The notes: generated by a model from the letters alone, not told the origin. 24,492 nt of DNA from Thaumarchaeota archaeon UBA160 (GCA_002506605.1 DAXX01000051.1:1-24492); one strand, 5' to 3'. Shown: positions 14,892 to 23,013, counted from the first letter of the stretch. A program made the numbers and translations.

Positions 14892-16397
14892 CTAATCCAT
14901 CACCACACCTATGACAAAAGCAGTATGAAGAAATCCTGAAACAGAGTTGACTATCGTTGATGGAAAAGCAAATGTTATTATTCCAACTATCGCTATCAGT
15001 ACAATTGGAATCAGCATTGTTTTGTTTGCTTCCACACCTTTTATTTTAGGAGGCCCAAAGAATATCCTTTTCATTGCATAAAAAGCATAAGCCGGAGTTA
15101 GACCAAAGCCTAACAAAACAAAAGCAAGTAGTAGCATTCCTGGCAATCCTAACTTTACAAGTTCAACGCCAACAGCTATAAGTATGAGCAATTTGCTGAA
15201 GAACCCTACTGTAGGTGGTAACCCTGAAATATCCATAAAACCTAGCAAAGCTAACGAAGAGGTGTATGGCATGCTTCTAGCAAGCCCTCCCATTTTGTTA
15301 ATATCCCTTAGATTATCGTTCTTTGATATTAAAACCCCAGCAGAAGAGAAGAGAATAGATTTGCCAACGGCATGCGCGAAGAACTGCAATAGAGCGCCCA
15401 AAATACCAATCGGCGAAAGGGTAGCTATACCCATTAACATATAGCCCATTTGCGCTATGCTTGAATAAGCTAGGAGGCGTTTAAAATCGTTTTCCTTCAA
15501 AGCCATCAAACCTCCATAAATTATAGTAACTACGCTTAAAGCCAGCAAAACTAGTTGAGCTTTTAGCAAAAGAGGTTCAAAGAGCATGTACGTTATTCTT
15601 ATTATGGCATAACCGCCTATTCCTATCATAACAGGTGAAAGTAACGCAGAAACAGGGGTCGGAGCTTCGGCGTGCGCATACGGAAGCCACATGTGGACCC
15701 CAAATACTGCCATCTTTATGAACATGCCCAAAAGTATGAGCGTTACGATAATAGCTGCAAGCGGTCCAAGAGCTTGCAACATAAGCCCTGAAGGCATTGG
15801 CGGAGGATAGAAGTCAAATGTATGTAAAGTAAGCCCATATATAAAGGAACCAACCAAGAACAAAAATCCTCCAAGGTGTGTCCAAATAAGATAGATTAAT
15901 GAAATTCTCTGTCTGTTACCATATCCGTAAAGCGCTATAAGAAGGAATGATGTTATTAACGAGACTTCTAAGAAAAGGTAAAACAAGATAAAGTTGTTTG
16001 AAAGAACAATTCCAAGAAGAGATACTGAAAAGTAAACGTATAAGAAATAATAAATTCCCCAATCTATCGAACCCAGCTCATTGAACCTTACCTCCATGTA
16101 TGGATATGAGTAAATGGCTATAAGCACAGTCACAAGGGCTATGCCAGCAACCACTGGCCAATTAAGCCCATCTATAAAAAGCATGAAAGATCCTAAATTT
16201 GTAATTGTCAACTTATATGAAGAGTAAGCTCCATAAAGCCCAAAAACAATTATTGAAACGGATGCCGGCACCAAGAGCGAAATTGAGCTTATTGCCGCAT
16301 GAACTTTTCCAGAAGCTTTTTTGTTAAGGAGCAGTTGTATAAACCCCACTATGTAAGGAACGGCCAAAGAATAAGTTAAAAGCTGACCATGCATCAT
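14892..16397 (-). CDS. nuoM: Complex I subunit M (antiporter-like)
   Basis: This 501-aa membrane protein is an Mrp-type proton-pumping subunit. The TM5 glutamate is present in LFYLFLEVSLITSF (Glu144) and the TM7 lysine in GMFIKMAVFGVHMWLPYAHAEAPTPVSALL (Lys228), the latter being the best NuoM signature. The TM8 segment NDFKRLLAYSSIAQMGYMLMG and DISGLPPTVGFFSKL also match. It precedes nuoL, so the order is K-M-L-N rather than the bacterial K-L-M-N. The ATG overlaps the nuoK stop by 4 nt, and a GAGGTGAG Shine-Dalgarno lies upstream. The protein begins Met-Met, so the start could be one codon later. Confidence 0.94.
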   Translation of the reverse strand: MMHGQLLTYSLAVPYIVGFIQLLLNKKASGKVHAAISSISLLVPASVSIIVFGLYGAYSSYKLTITNLGSFMLFIDGLNWPVVAGIALVTVLIAIYSYPYMEVRFNELGSIDWGIYYFLYVYFSVSLLGIVLSNNFILFYLFLEVSLITSFLLIALYGYGNRQRISLIYLIWTHLGGFLFLVGSFIYGLTLHTFDFYPPPMPSGLMLQALGPLAAIIVTLILLGMFIKMAVFGVHMWLPYAHAEAPTPVSALLSPVMIGIGGYAIIRITYMLFEPLLLKAQLVLLALSVVTIIYGGLMALKENDFKRLLAYSSIAQMGYMLMGIATLSPIGILGALLQFFAHAVGKSILFSSAGVLISKNDNLRDINKMGGLARSMPYTSSLALLGFMDISGLPPTVGFFSKLLILIAVGVELVKLGLPGMLLLAFVLLGFGLTPAYAFYAMKRIFFGPPKIKGVEANKTMLIPIVLIAIVGIITFAFPSTIVNSVSGFLHTAFVIGVVMD

Positions 16398-16717
16398 TCT
16401 TCACTTCTCACCTCATCTTGTGTGATATCTGTCAGCATTTTTTCCTTGAACATATAAAGTATCACGCTCACTATGATTGAAATTTCACCTATAGCTAAAG
16501 CTATTCCAAGAAAAACTATATACGCGCCTAGTTTAACTATACTCAAAATTCCTATTGTTGAGGCCAAATAAAGAACCAACAGCGTTATTCCATTAAAAGA
16601 TACTTCTAAAGAAAGTAACATCTTTACTAAATTTTTGTTATAAATCATTCCCCATACACCTATACCTACCAAAATAGCGGCTGTTATAATTATAAGCAGG
16701 ATACCTATAATTATCAT
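16394..16717 (-). CDS. nuoK: Complex I subunit K (MrpC-like)
   Basis: The 107-aa product has three membrane helices and the two conserved intramembrane glutamates, Glu38 in LLSLEVSFNGI and Glu78 in IALAIGEISIIVSV, which are part of the proton path in NuoK/ND4L. It starts in an ATGA overlap with nuoJ and has a GAGGTGA Shine-Dalgarno. Its tail after residue 92 is short and acidic. Confidence 0.95.
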   Translation of the reverse strand: MIIIGILLIIITAAILVGIGVWGMIYNKNLVKMLLSLEVSFNGITLLVLYLASTIGILSIVKLGAYIVFLGIALAIGEISIIVSVILYMFKEKMLTDITQDEVRSEE

Positions 16718-17235
16718 TCTTCTTCACCTCTCGAAACAGCTATAGAAACGATAAGAGCCATTGAGAGTGCAAGCACGAGAAGAACTATTGATAACCAGTA
16801 TTCTGTTATAAAATGCACTGCTGAGAAAACACCTAAATAGGTTAATGATGTAGGACCTATACCTACGCTTACACCAATAGTAAGAATCAGAACAAATATG
16901 AAAAGCACTATAACCCAAGAGTAAAGGTTTGGCCTGAACGATAACTTTGGCTCCTTTAGCATGCTTATTGATATAATTATAAAGAGAACGCCAGAACCAA
17001 CGTATATTATCAGCTGAATAAATGCAAGAAGCGGGTATCCTAATATCATAAAAAAAGCAGCGTTAACGAGACCTACAAAGGCAAGGAATATTGAAGAATA
17101 AACAAGAGATTTGTAAGTCACAGTAAGGTAAGCAAATACTATTGAGGTTATGGCAAGTATGAGTAAAGCTAGATCTAAAAACGGGCTTCCTAAAGTGATT
17201 ACTGCGCTTGTAAAAGTTTCAAGGAGCGGGCTCAT
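16714..17235 (-). CDS. nuoJ: Complex I subunit J
   Basis: This 173-aa protein has five predicted membrane helices and the NuoJ/ND6 core, in which TM3 reads LLAFIQLIIYVGSGVLFIIISISML; the conserved Tyr and Gly residues of that pi-bulge helix are present. It overlaps the end of nuoI by 17 nt, with GAGGTG placed about 6 nt before the ATG inside nuoI. It is a membrane-arm subunit next to NuoK and NuoA. Confidence 0.93.
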   Translation of the reverse strand: MSPLLETFTSAVITLGSPFLDLALLILAITSIVFAYLTVTYKSLVYSSIFLAFVGLVNAAFFMILGYPLLAFIQLIIYVGSGVLFIIISISMLKEPKLSFRPNLYSWVIVLFIFVLILTIGVSVGIGPTSLTYLGVFSAVHFITEYWLSIVLLVLALSMALIVSIAVSRGEEE

Positions 17236-17758
17236 AGCTTACACCTCTTTTCAAATCAGCTTTAGAAATGACCTTTTTTGAATTCTTGTAAGGTTCTTCT
17301 GGAGGTTTTAAATAGTCTTCATACGAAGGTCTGTATTCACTGTCTTTTTCAAAAGCTAAATCGTGAACCTGTGTCGGTATAAAAGCATCAACTGGACAAA
17401 CATCAACGCAAAAATAACAGAAGATGCACTTCCCCCAATTTACAACCGGTCTTTTTGTCCTCTTTGGACCTTTAACTTCTTTTTCACCTTCAGGAGCTGG
17501 GATTGTTTTTCCTCCTTCGCCTATTATTCTTGGTACCATGGTTATTGCTTCTGGAGGGCATACCATCTCGCACATGCTACATCCTATGCATTTTTTGTCA
17601 TCAACCGTAAAGAACCCTCTATAATTTGGTGGTAACTTCATGGTTTCGGCTGGATAATCCAACGTCATTCTGTTAGGTTCAACAAGATATTTGAAACCTT
17701 TAGCTAAGGCTTTTACATGGCCCGTTAATGGGTCGCGTGGTTTTCTAACTTCGCTCAT
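17219..17758 (-). CDS. nuoI: Complex I subunit I, 2x[4Fe-4S] ferredoxin-type
   Basis: The 179-aa peripheral-arm subunit carries electrons to the N2 cluster of NuoB. Two complete CxxCxxCxxxC motifs are visible: Cys57, 60, 63 and 67 in CIGCSMCEMVCP, and Cys111, 114, 117 and 121 in CIFCYFCVDVCP. A stretch of about 40 residues rich in Gly, Pro and Lys separates them. Because no nuoE, F or G is present in this operon, NuoI is the most exposed cluster subunit and is the likely entry point for electrons from an unknown donor (inference). It starts in a 4-nt overlap with nuoH and has a GAGGTGATG Shine-Dalgarno. Confidence 0.96.
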   Translation of the reverse strand: MSEVRKPRDPLTGHVKALAKGFKYLVEPNRMTLDYPAETMKLPPNYRGFFTVDDKKCIGCSMCEMVCPPEAITMVPRIIGEGGKTIPAPEGEKEVKGPKRTKRPVVNWGKCIFCYFCVDVCPVDAFIPTQVHDLAFEKDSEYRPSYEDYLKPPEEPYKNSKKVISKADLKRGVSYEPAP

Positions 17759-18774
17759 CTTAAAAACATCACCTCAACAACAGATAGGATAACAGAAAGT
17801 ATAGACAAAAGCAACACATAACTCCAACCCGACCTTACAGCTTGATCTAACCTGTATCTCGGATAAACAGCTCTGAGGAAAACTAAAACTGCCATAACTA
17901 TAAACGCTTTAACCACTACTATTATGCCTGGCAAAATTAACCCGTATACGGGATTCATGACATTCAAAGTAAAAGGCCACCAACCACCTAGAAACAGAAG
18001 ACTGAAAATTAAGCTAAAGTTGTACAATTCTACATATGGTGTAGCCATTCCAACTCCAAAAAATAAGGCGGAATATTCAGTAAATAAACCCATAACTAAC
18101 TCGCTATCTGCTTCAGTTATATCAAATGGAAATCTGCCAGTCGTTCTGATCATTACTATAAGCATAGTCAAAGCTGCCAAAGGGTTTAGTATGATTCCTG
18201 GTAGGAAACTTAGCTGATTTTGTACCGCATTTATGTAATCATATGTATGGAAAATTATTACCATAGAAACAACAGATAAGAGGAATGGGATTTCATAAGA
18301 TATAAGAAGGAAACCTTCCCTCAAAGCTCCTATGAATGAAAATTTATTGTCGCTGGCCCAACCTACAGTTATCGCAAATATAGGCGTTATGATTATTAGC
18401 GCTAACGAAAACAAAATTGTATAATAGCTTGGAAACAAAACCGAGTAATACGGACCTACAGGTATAAAGATAAGCGCTATGGTTGCAAAAGCAAACATAA
18501 GCCCAGGCGCTAATATAAAAGCCCATTTGTCTGTCTTTTCAGGTATTATTACTTCTTGGAAGCTGTACCTTAATAAATCAGCTAAAGACTGAAGAGCCCC
18601 TCCTATCTTTTTCGAAACCCATAGCGGGCCAAACCTCATCTGAACTTTTGCTGCTATTTTACGCTCTAGCCATATTATTATTACTACAACAACTAGTATT
18701 GTTACTAAACCAGGAAATATTATTATATAAAGAAGATCTTGAATTAACCATAATATAAGTGGTATTATTCCCAT
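17755..18774 (-). CDS. nuoH: Complex I subunit H
   Basis: This 339-aa membrane subunit links the quinone site to the proton-pumping arm. It has about eight hydrophobic helices, the N-terminal IIIWLERKIAAKVQMRFGP segment, and the hallmark charged loop RFPFDITEADSELVMGLFTEYS, which contributes to the quinone chamber. ISYEIPFLLS is also typical. The length is near the usual 320-340. The ATG immediately follows the nuoD stop without a gap, and GGAGG lies about 16 nt upstream inside nuoD, somewhat far for a Shine-Dalgarno, so coupling by re-initiation is possible. Confidence 0.96.
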   Translation of the reverse strand: MGIIPLILWLIQDLLYIIIFPGLVTILVVVVIIIWLERKIAAKVQMRFGPLWVSKKIGGALQSLADLLRYSFQEVIIPEKTDKWAFILAPGLMFAFATIALIFIPVGPYYSVLFPSYYTILFSLALIIITPIFAITVGWASDNKFSFIGALREGFLLISYEIPFLLSVVSMVIIFHTYDYINAVQNQLSFLPGIILNPLAALTMLIVMIRTTGRFPFDITEADSELVMGLFTEYSALFFGVGMATPYVELYNFSLIFSLLFLGGWWPFTLNVMNPVYGLILPGIIVVVKAFIVMAVLVFLRAVYPRYRLDQAVRSGWSYVLLLSILSVILSVVEVMFLR

Positions 18775-19986
18775 TTATCTGTCAGCCTCCGGCGGAAAAT
18801 AATCTATGCTACCATATATTGTGGGCAGATCGGCAAGCCTATGCCCAACTGTTACGTGCGTAAAATATGGAAGGTTCCTAAAAGAAGGTGTGACCCACCT
18901 GAACCTGTAAGGATATTTATCCCCAGTGCTCTTTATATAGAAAAATATTTCACCCCTGCCTGCTTCAACTTTTGCAGAAGCTTCCCCAGCAGGCGGCCTC
19001 ATATGGATCATAAAAGCTGGGAACATAACTCTTTTTTTCTCTTCATAATTCTTTTTCATAACTGGGTTTAGCTGATTGTAAATTTGATCCGCTATAATTT
19101 TGCCTTCAGGAATATCCTTAAGTATCTGTCGTATTAGCTTTATGCTCTGTTTTATTTCTTCAACTCTTATGAGCAATCTGTCGTATGAATCACCGTTTTT
19201 CATTGTAGGAACTTCAAAATCTAAATTAGAATACGCCGCATAGGGATGATGCTTTCTTGTATCATAATAGACGCCCGAAGCCCTCAGATTAGGGCCTACA
19301 ACACCAAGCCTTATGGCATCTTCTTTTTTTAACGTTCCTACATTGATAGTTCTAGCCTGAACTACCGGGTTTTTAACCCATATGTCTTCATAATCTTTTA
19401 ATCTTCTTTCCATATACTGCAAAACCGTTTCAGCCCTTTCTTTAAAACCATTGGGCAAATCCCATCTAACGCCTCCTGGTATTATATATGAAGTAGTTAT
19501 TCTCGCTCCTGTAAGCATTTCCATAAGATCTATAAAAGGTTCTCTGTCACCAAAAGCCCACATATATACAGTTGAAGAGCCTAAGAATATACCAAATATG
19601 CCTATGCCGTAAAGATGGCTAGTAATCCTGTTTATTTCAGCAACAAGGCTTCTTAAATATTGTGCACGAGGGGGAGGTTCTATTCCAAGAAGTTTTTCTA
19701 CTGTTAAAACATACGCTAAATTCGCATGCACAGTATCAGGGAGCATAATCCTTTCAACTATTGGTACTGCTTTTATCCATTCTCTCCTTTCACTTAGCCA
19801 TTCACTGGTTCTATGTACAAAACCTATATCTGGATCAACCTTTACAATTATATCACCATCAAGCCATACCTTTAATCTCATATGCCCCGAACCGGGATGT
19901 GAAGGGCCTATCTGTAGTATTATGTATTTTTCGCCCTCAACGTTTATGTTTTGTAGATCATCTATGTTATAGACTTTTTCGCTCAT
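18775..19986 (-). CDS. nuoD: Complex I subunit D (49-kDa, quinone site)
   Basis: The 403-aa subunit forms the quinone pocket with NuoB. It belongs to the [NiFe]-hydrogenase large-subunit superfamily but lacks that family's metal-binding cysteine pairs. Visible blocks are IGPSHPGSGHMRL near residue 27, DIGFVHRTSEWLSERREW, the long helix RSLVAEINRITSHLYGIGIF, TGARITTSYIIPGG, and the C-terminal ADLPTIYGSIDYFPPEADR, which ends in the family's Asp-Arg. The start overlaps the nuoC stop by 4 nt, with AAGGTGTT upstream. Unlike in E. coli, it is not fused to nuoC. Confidence 0.96.
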   Translation of the reverse strand: MSEKVYNIDDLQNINVEGEKYIILQIGPSHPGSGHMRLKVWLDGDIIVKVDPDIGFVHRTSEWLSERREWIKAVPIVERIMLPDTVHANLAYVLTVEKLLGIEPPPRAQYLRSLVAEINRITSHLYGIGIFGIFLGSSTVYMWAFGDREPFIDLMEMLTGARITTSYIIPGGVRWDLPNGFKERAETVLQYMERRLKDYEDIWVKNPVVQARTINVGTLKKEDAIRLGVVGPNLRASGVYYDTRKHHPYAAYSNLDFEVPTMKNGDSYDRLLIRVEEIKQSIKLIRQILKDIPEGKIIADQIYNQLNPVMKKNYEEKKRVMFPAFMIHMRPPAGEASAKVEAGRGEIFFYIKSTGDKYPYRFRWVTPSFRNLPYFTHVTVGHRLADLPTIYGSIDYFPPEADR

Positions 19987-20492
19987 TCAATAAACACCTT
20001 CGGCTTTTGATAAGTAAAGTCCTTTCTCAAGGGCCAAGTACCATAAAAATCTTCTGGAAGCATAAGGTATCTAAGATCTGGATGCCCATCAAAAATTATT
20101 CCAAACATCTCAAACGCTTCCCTTTCGCTAAAAATTCCGCTTGGCCACACCGAAACAAGAGAAGGAACAGTTACAGGAGGCCGGTTAACATTGATGTTGC
20201 CTTGCGCATCAGTTTGTTTTAATGGTTCTGGTTTTTTAACAGTCATAGATATGGCTAAGTCTATACCCTTTAACTCTTCGCTGGAATAGCTAGACACGTG
20301 CCATATCACTTCTATTTTATCAGGATAATCTACTCCTGTAACAGAAACAACGTGGTCGAACCCTAAGTTTTTTATTGAGTTTGCTACATCAATAAGCTTT
20401 GATGGCTCATCTATTATAATTTTATAATTTGCTCTTTTTTCATCTATTACTAAATTGGTCGAAATTTTAGAAAGCTCATCCTTAATGTTCAT
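19983..20492 (-). CDS. nuoC: Complex I subunit C (30-kDa)
   Basis: This 169-aa peripheral subunit supports NuoD and NuoB. The diagnostic block is near the C-terminus: SVWPSGIFSEREAFEMFGI, then GHPDLRYLMLPEDF and a final WPLRKDFTYQ. The frame is open to an ATG at 20513. The ATG at 20492 is preferred because it gives the usual short overlap with nuoB (11 nt) and is preceded by a GGTGTT Shine-Dalgarno about 5 nt away. The loop after GIDLAISMTVKKPEP, with GNINVNRPP, looks like a small insertion before the core motif. Confidence 0.93.
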   Translation of the reverse strand: MNIKDELSKISTNLVIDEKRANYKIIIDEPSKLIDVANSIKNLGFDHVVSVTGVDYPDKIEVIWHVSSYSSEELKGIDLAISMTVKKPEPLKQTDAQGNINVNRPPVTVPSLVSVWPSGIFSEREAFEMFGIIFDGHPDLRYLMLPEDFYGTWPLRKDFTYQKPKVFIE

Positions 20493-21015
20493 TTTTAACA
20501 CCCAACAACGCATCTTTTTCGCGCTTTATCTTTTCTTGAATGAGCAGAACGGCCCTAGCTAAAGCCTCAGGCCTTGGTGGACATCCTGGAACATATGCAT
20601 CAACAGGTAAATATTCTCTTGCTACAATAGTGTTATAACTATTAAAAAATATGCCTCCGTCCATTGCACATGCCCCCATAGCTATGACCCACTTGGGGTT
20701 TGGCATTTGCTCATAAACTCTTTTTACAACTCTAGCCATTTTTATGGTGGTAGTACCTTCAACCACTAAAAGATTTGTCTGTCTAGGACCCCCAAAAGGT
20801 AGAAATCCTAACCTTTCAAGGTCAAAACGTGGTGAAGCAGCTGCTGCAAATTCTGCTCCGCAACATGATGTCATCAGATGCACAGGCCAAAGAGAAAAAT
20901 CTATTCCCCAACTTAGAGTTTTCTTAATAAACTCACTTTTGTTCAAAAACTCTAAAGCTTTTTTTGCAACATCATCCAGATTCCCTAAATAAATTAATCC
21001 TTCGGCATCAGCCAT
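20482..21015 (-). CDS. nuoB: Complex I subunit B (N2 cluster)
   Basis: The 177-aa product holds the terminal [4Fe-4S] cluster N2, which reduces quinone. The four ligands are the tandem Cys51-Cys52 in MTSCCGAEF, Cys116 in MGACAMDGG and Cys145 in VPGCPPRPE. VVEGTTTIKMA is also characteristic. It overlaps nuoA by 22 nt and is preceded by an AAGGTGAT Shine-Dalgarno (21022-21029 on the plus-strand coordinate). The C-terminus extends slightly past the core into a charged tail that overlaps nuoC. Confidence 0.96.
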   Translation of the reverse strand: MADAEGLIYLGNLDDVAKKALEFLNKSEFIKKTLSWGIDFSLWPVHLMTSCCGAEFAAAASPRFDLERLGFLPFGGPRQTNLLVVEGTTTIKMARVVKRVYEQMPNPKWVIAMGACAMDGGIFFNSYNTIVAREYLPVDAYVPGCPPRPEALARAVLLIQEKIKREKDALLGVKNEH

Positions 21016-21368
21016 TTTTTTATCACCTTAGCTTCCTTTAATGCAAAAACAAGACTGGGCGAAAATATTACTAAGCTTATTAAAAACACTATATAGGAAA
21101 CTAAATGAAGGTACAAAAGTATGGTAAACAAAACAACAAAAACAGGTTCTGTAAGCATAAACACCAACAAATAAGGATAGTATTGCATTATATAGAGTCC
21201 TCGAGCTCTCCCAAGCTCTTCATTACCGCTTTCAAATCTTTTAACTTTATCCTTGCTGGTCCCTCTTGAAAGAGCTAAACCTATTGCAACCGCTAAATAA
21301 GATATGACAACGCCGATGATTAAAATCACAGCAATATCCAGATATACGCCCGCCCAGCCCGTTGTCAT
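20994..21368 (-). CDS. nuoA: Complex I subunit A
   Basis: This 124-aa protein has three membrane helices and the conserved cytoplasmic loop after the first one, seen here as KVKRFESGNEELGRARG; it precedes a helix starting YYPYLLVFMLTEPVFVVLF. It is the first gene of the 11-gene operon. A TATA box is centred 30 nt before its ATG and no Shine-Dalgarno is present, so the polycistronic message probably starts at or next to the nuoA ATG, in contrast to the Shine-Dalgarno-led downstream genes. Confidence 0.94.
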   Translation of the reverse strand: MTTGWAGVYLDIAVILIIGVVISYLAVAIGLALSRGTSKDKVKRFESGNEELGRARGLYIMQYYPYLLVFMLTEPVFVVLFTILLYLHLVSYIVFLISLVIFSPSLVFALKEAKVIKKWLMPKD

Positions 21369-21393
21369 TATGTTAATTACTTGACTTTGATGG

Positions 21394-21402
21394 TTTATTA
21401 AT
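21394..21402 (-). promoter_or_regulatory. TATA box of the nuo operon
   Basis: On the minus strand attaataaa is centred 30 nt before the nuoA ATG, preceded by a purine-rich agaaaag that could be the TFB recognition element. It is the only clear promoter seen for the 9.8-kb nuo unit. Confidence 0.5.
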
Positions 21403-21449
21403 CTTTTCTGGAAATAATTGCAATAAATTTACATATACCCTTTATTTTT

Positions 21450-21605
21450 TCATAAATTTTTATATGTAACGAACTGCTCTTGCCTATCGGTCAGCAATTT
21501 TCGGTTCATTGCTACGTTTCCTTTACGTATGAAATGCTTTTTCATGCATTCCAATATGGTGGTAGAGGCGCGATCATTTCCAACTTTGCCTGCTTCGACG
21601 AACAT
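21450..21605 (-). CDS. Possible 51-aa hypothetical protein
   Basis: An intact frame runs from ATG (21603-21605) to TGA (21450-21452). The product is mostly polar and basic, with a CMKKHF segment, a RKGNVAMNRKLL stretch and a helical-looking middle. An in-frame TAA lies three codons upstream, so the start is fixed. A TATA box at 21629-21639 is centred 29 nt before the ATG, the same leaderless geometry as the proven genes here. Codons such as GCC, ACC, CGC and GTC are unusual beside the neighbours. The plus strand of the same island also forms small hairpins (agcaat/attgct, aatgc/gcatt) behind a ttttatatg element, so a non-coding RNA is an alternative. No family was recognised. Confidence 0.4.
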   Translation of the reverse strand: MFVEAGKVGNDRASTTILECMKKHFIRKGNVAMNRKLLTDRQEQFVTYKNL

Positions 21606-21628
21606 ATCTAGTTATGCCATTTTTATTA

Positions 21629-21639
21629 CCTATAAAAGC
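21629..21639 (-). promoter_or_regulatory. TATA box upstream of the 51-aa frame
   Basis: On the minus strand gcttttatagg is centred 29 nt before the ATG at 21605. Confidence 0.4.
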
Positions 21640-21741
21640 ATTTTTGATAAATAAAGAGCAACCCATCCTTCCCTTATGAGAAATGATGCTCTTCCCTTAT
21701 AAAGTTAAAAATATTTTATTATGCGTTTATTATCATTTAAA

Positions 21742-22590
21742 TCATTGTACATTGTTTATGATCGACATTACCGTTTTATAATCATCTAAATATTCGTGAT
21801 AATCTTTTACGGGTGTTTCGAAGATCATAGGCTTGTTCTCAATAAGTTCTTTTACTTTAAAGAAGTTTTCAAACCCTTTTCTTCCTATAAAGCCTTTCCC
21901 TATTCTTTCGTGCCTATCTAACCCTGATCCTAATCCACCCTTTGAATCGTTTAGATGTATTAGTTTTATTTTTTCTAATCCTATGTTTTTTTCTAGTTCA
22001 TTAACTGTTTTTTCAATTCCTGCCTCTGTTGCTATGTCATATCCAGCCGCAAATGCATGGCATGTATCTAAACAAATGCCAACCCTTTTATCGTTAATCC
22101 CGTTGATTATATCACCAAGATCTTCAAATCTTGACCCCACACTATTTTTTTGGCCTGCCATGTTTTCGAGAAGAATATTGCAATCATAAGAAACACTATC
22201 TAGAGCTTCTTTGACAATTTTTATCACTCTTTCTTTTCCTTTTTCCAACCCTTCGCCTAGATGGCTTCCAACATGAACTACTACATATTTAATTTGTAAT
22301 TTTTTTGCTCTTTTGAGTTCTTCAATAAGCGCCTCACCAGACTTTTTATATATGTAATCTTTAGGGGAAGCTAAATTTGGTAGATATGGCATATGAGAAT
22401 TTATGAAATAAAACCCTTTGCTGGCGTTCAAAAACTCATTGACTTCATCTTCTTTTAACTCAGGGTAATTCCATCCCCGCGGATTTCTCGTAAATATTTG
22501 AAAGGCTTTGAATCCAAGCTCCCTTGCCCTTTCTGCTGATTTTGAAATGCCTCCCGTTATTGGCATGTGAGCACCAATTATAATTTCCAT
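21742..22590 (-). CDS. nfo: Endonuclease IV (AP endonuclease)
   Basis: The 282-aa TIM-barrel enzyme cleaves DNA 5' to abasic sites in base excision repair. The family start is clear (GAHMPITGGI), followed by FQIFTRNPRGW, NSHMPYLPNLASP, VVHVGSHLGEG and ILLENMAGQ, with VGICLDTCHAFAAGYD, IHLNDSKGGLGSGLDRHERIGKG and a final FETP supplying the remaining zinc ligands. The His, Glu and Asp ligands of the trinuclear zinc site all appear to be present. The length is normal. The gene is monocistronic or follows a possible 33-aa frame upstream. A TATA-like element at 22611-22622 is centred about 26 nt before the ATG. Confidence 0.96.
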   Translation of the reverse strand: MEIIIGAHMPITGGISKSAERARELGFKAFQIFTRNPRGWNYPELKEDEVNEFLNASKGFYFINSHMPYLPNLASPKDYIYKKSGEALIEELKRAKKLQIKYVVVHVGSHLGEGLEKGKERVIKIVKEALDSVSYDCNILLENMAGQKNSVGSRFEDLGDIINGINDKRVGICLDTCHAFAAGYDIATEAGIEKTVNELEKNIGLEKIKLIHLNDSKGGLGSGLDRHERIGKGFIGRKGFENFFKVKELIENKPMIFETPVKDYHEYLDDYKTVMSIINNVQ

Positions 22591-22603
22591 AATTGATAAT
22601 AGT

Positions 22604-22705
22604 TTATTTTATACAATAAAAGCTTTGATGCAAAGCCACAACTACACTCTGAGGACTATTTACTTTCTGTAGGCTACATTTTATACAAATTTTTGGCGCT
22701 GACAT
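22604..22705 (-). CDS. Speculative 33-aa frame with a CxxC pair upstream of nfo
   Basis: The frame runs from ATG at 22705 to a stop 14 nt before the nfo ATG, on the same strand. The product begins MSAPKICIKCS and ends HQSFYCIK, so it has three cysteines, two of them as CxxC, which could bind zinc. A weak TATA-like gctattatc lies about 28 nt before its ATG. Frames this short occur by chance in AT-rich spacers and the stop overlaps the nfo promoter area, so the call is weak. Confidence 0.15.
   Translation of the reverse strand: MSAPKICIKCSLQKVNSPQSVVVALHQSFYCIK
22611..22622 (-). promoter_or_regulatory. TATA box of nfo
   Basis: On the minus strand cttttattgtat is centred about 26 nt before the nfo ATG at 22590. 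Confidence 0.4.
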
Positions 22706-22981
22706 TGTTAAAACAGTAAGACGTAAAGAGATAATAGCTTTTTCAAAAAAATAGGGGGCTAATAAATGCAAAAGAAAACAAAGCAGATCCCTAGAATAAA
22801 GATTAGTTGGTTTTTGAAATAGATCGTTAGCTTATTACATAGCTAATGAACAAATATTATCAAAAAGCCATAAAGGTAAAAATCTTTTACTACTTAAGCT
22901 TGTTAGCTATGAGTTTTTTGTTTTGAGCTGCTGAGTATTATGGAATGTTATGCTTGTTAATCTACCACGCAAAGCCTATTG

Positions 22982-22993
22982 TTTAAATAATAT
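22982..22993 (+). promoter_or_regulatory. TATA box of dph6
   Basis: tttaaataatat is centred about 27 nt before the GTG at 23014, which supports that GTG as the start of a leaderless message. Confidence 0.5.
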
Positions 22994-23013
22994 GCTTGTG
23001 TTATATTTTAGTT

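Larger units (their letters stand above)
21369..21741. other. 373-bp region between nuoA and nfo
   Basis: It contains the nuo promoter, a GC-richer island (about 21466-21620) with a possible 51-aa gene on the minus strand, that gene's TATA box, and an AT-rich stretch after nfo with two copies of cttcccttat (21670-21679 and 21691-21700) beside a possible agagca/tgctct stem. No known RNA family was recognised. Confidence 0.7.
22591..23013. other. 423-bp intergenic region between nfo and dph6
   Basis: It holds the divergent promoters of nfo (22611-22622) and dph6 (22982-22993). Small stems are visible (gctttg/caaagc at 22622-22636, ttagct/agctaa at 22827-22846). On the minus strand a 33-codon frame runs from 22705 to 22604. 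Nothing else convincing was found; the sequence is AT-rich and not obviously coding. Confidence 0.7.

Noticed and set aside
21655..21705. Two cttcccttat copies with an agagca/tgctct stem as a regulatory element
   Set aside because: Only two short copies are present with no clear relation to a start codon; such pairs are expected by chance in AT-rich spacers.
22624..22714. Box C/D-type guide RNA (tgatg and ctga motifs)
   Set aside because: The first motif departs from RTGATGA and no C' box could be placed between the two CTGA copies.
22767..22823. 18-codon basic frame starting MQKKTKQIPR on the plus strand
   Set aside because: It is very short, has no homology to eL41 or eL39 ribosomal peptides, and no TATA box is properly spaced; the upstream ggggg is not enough support.
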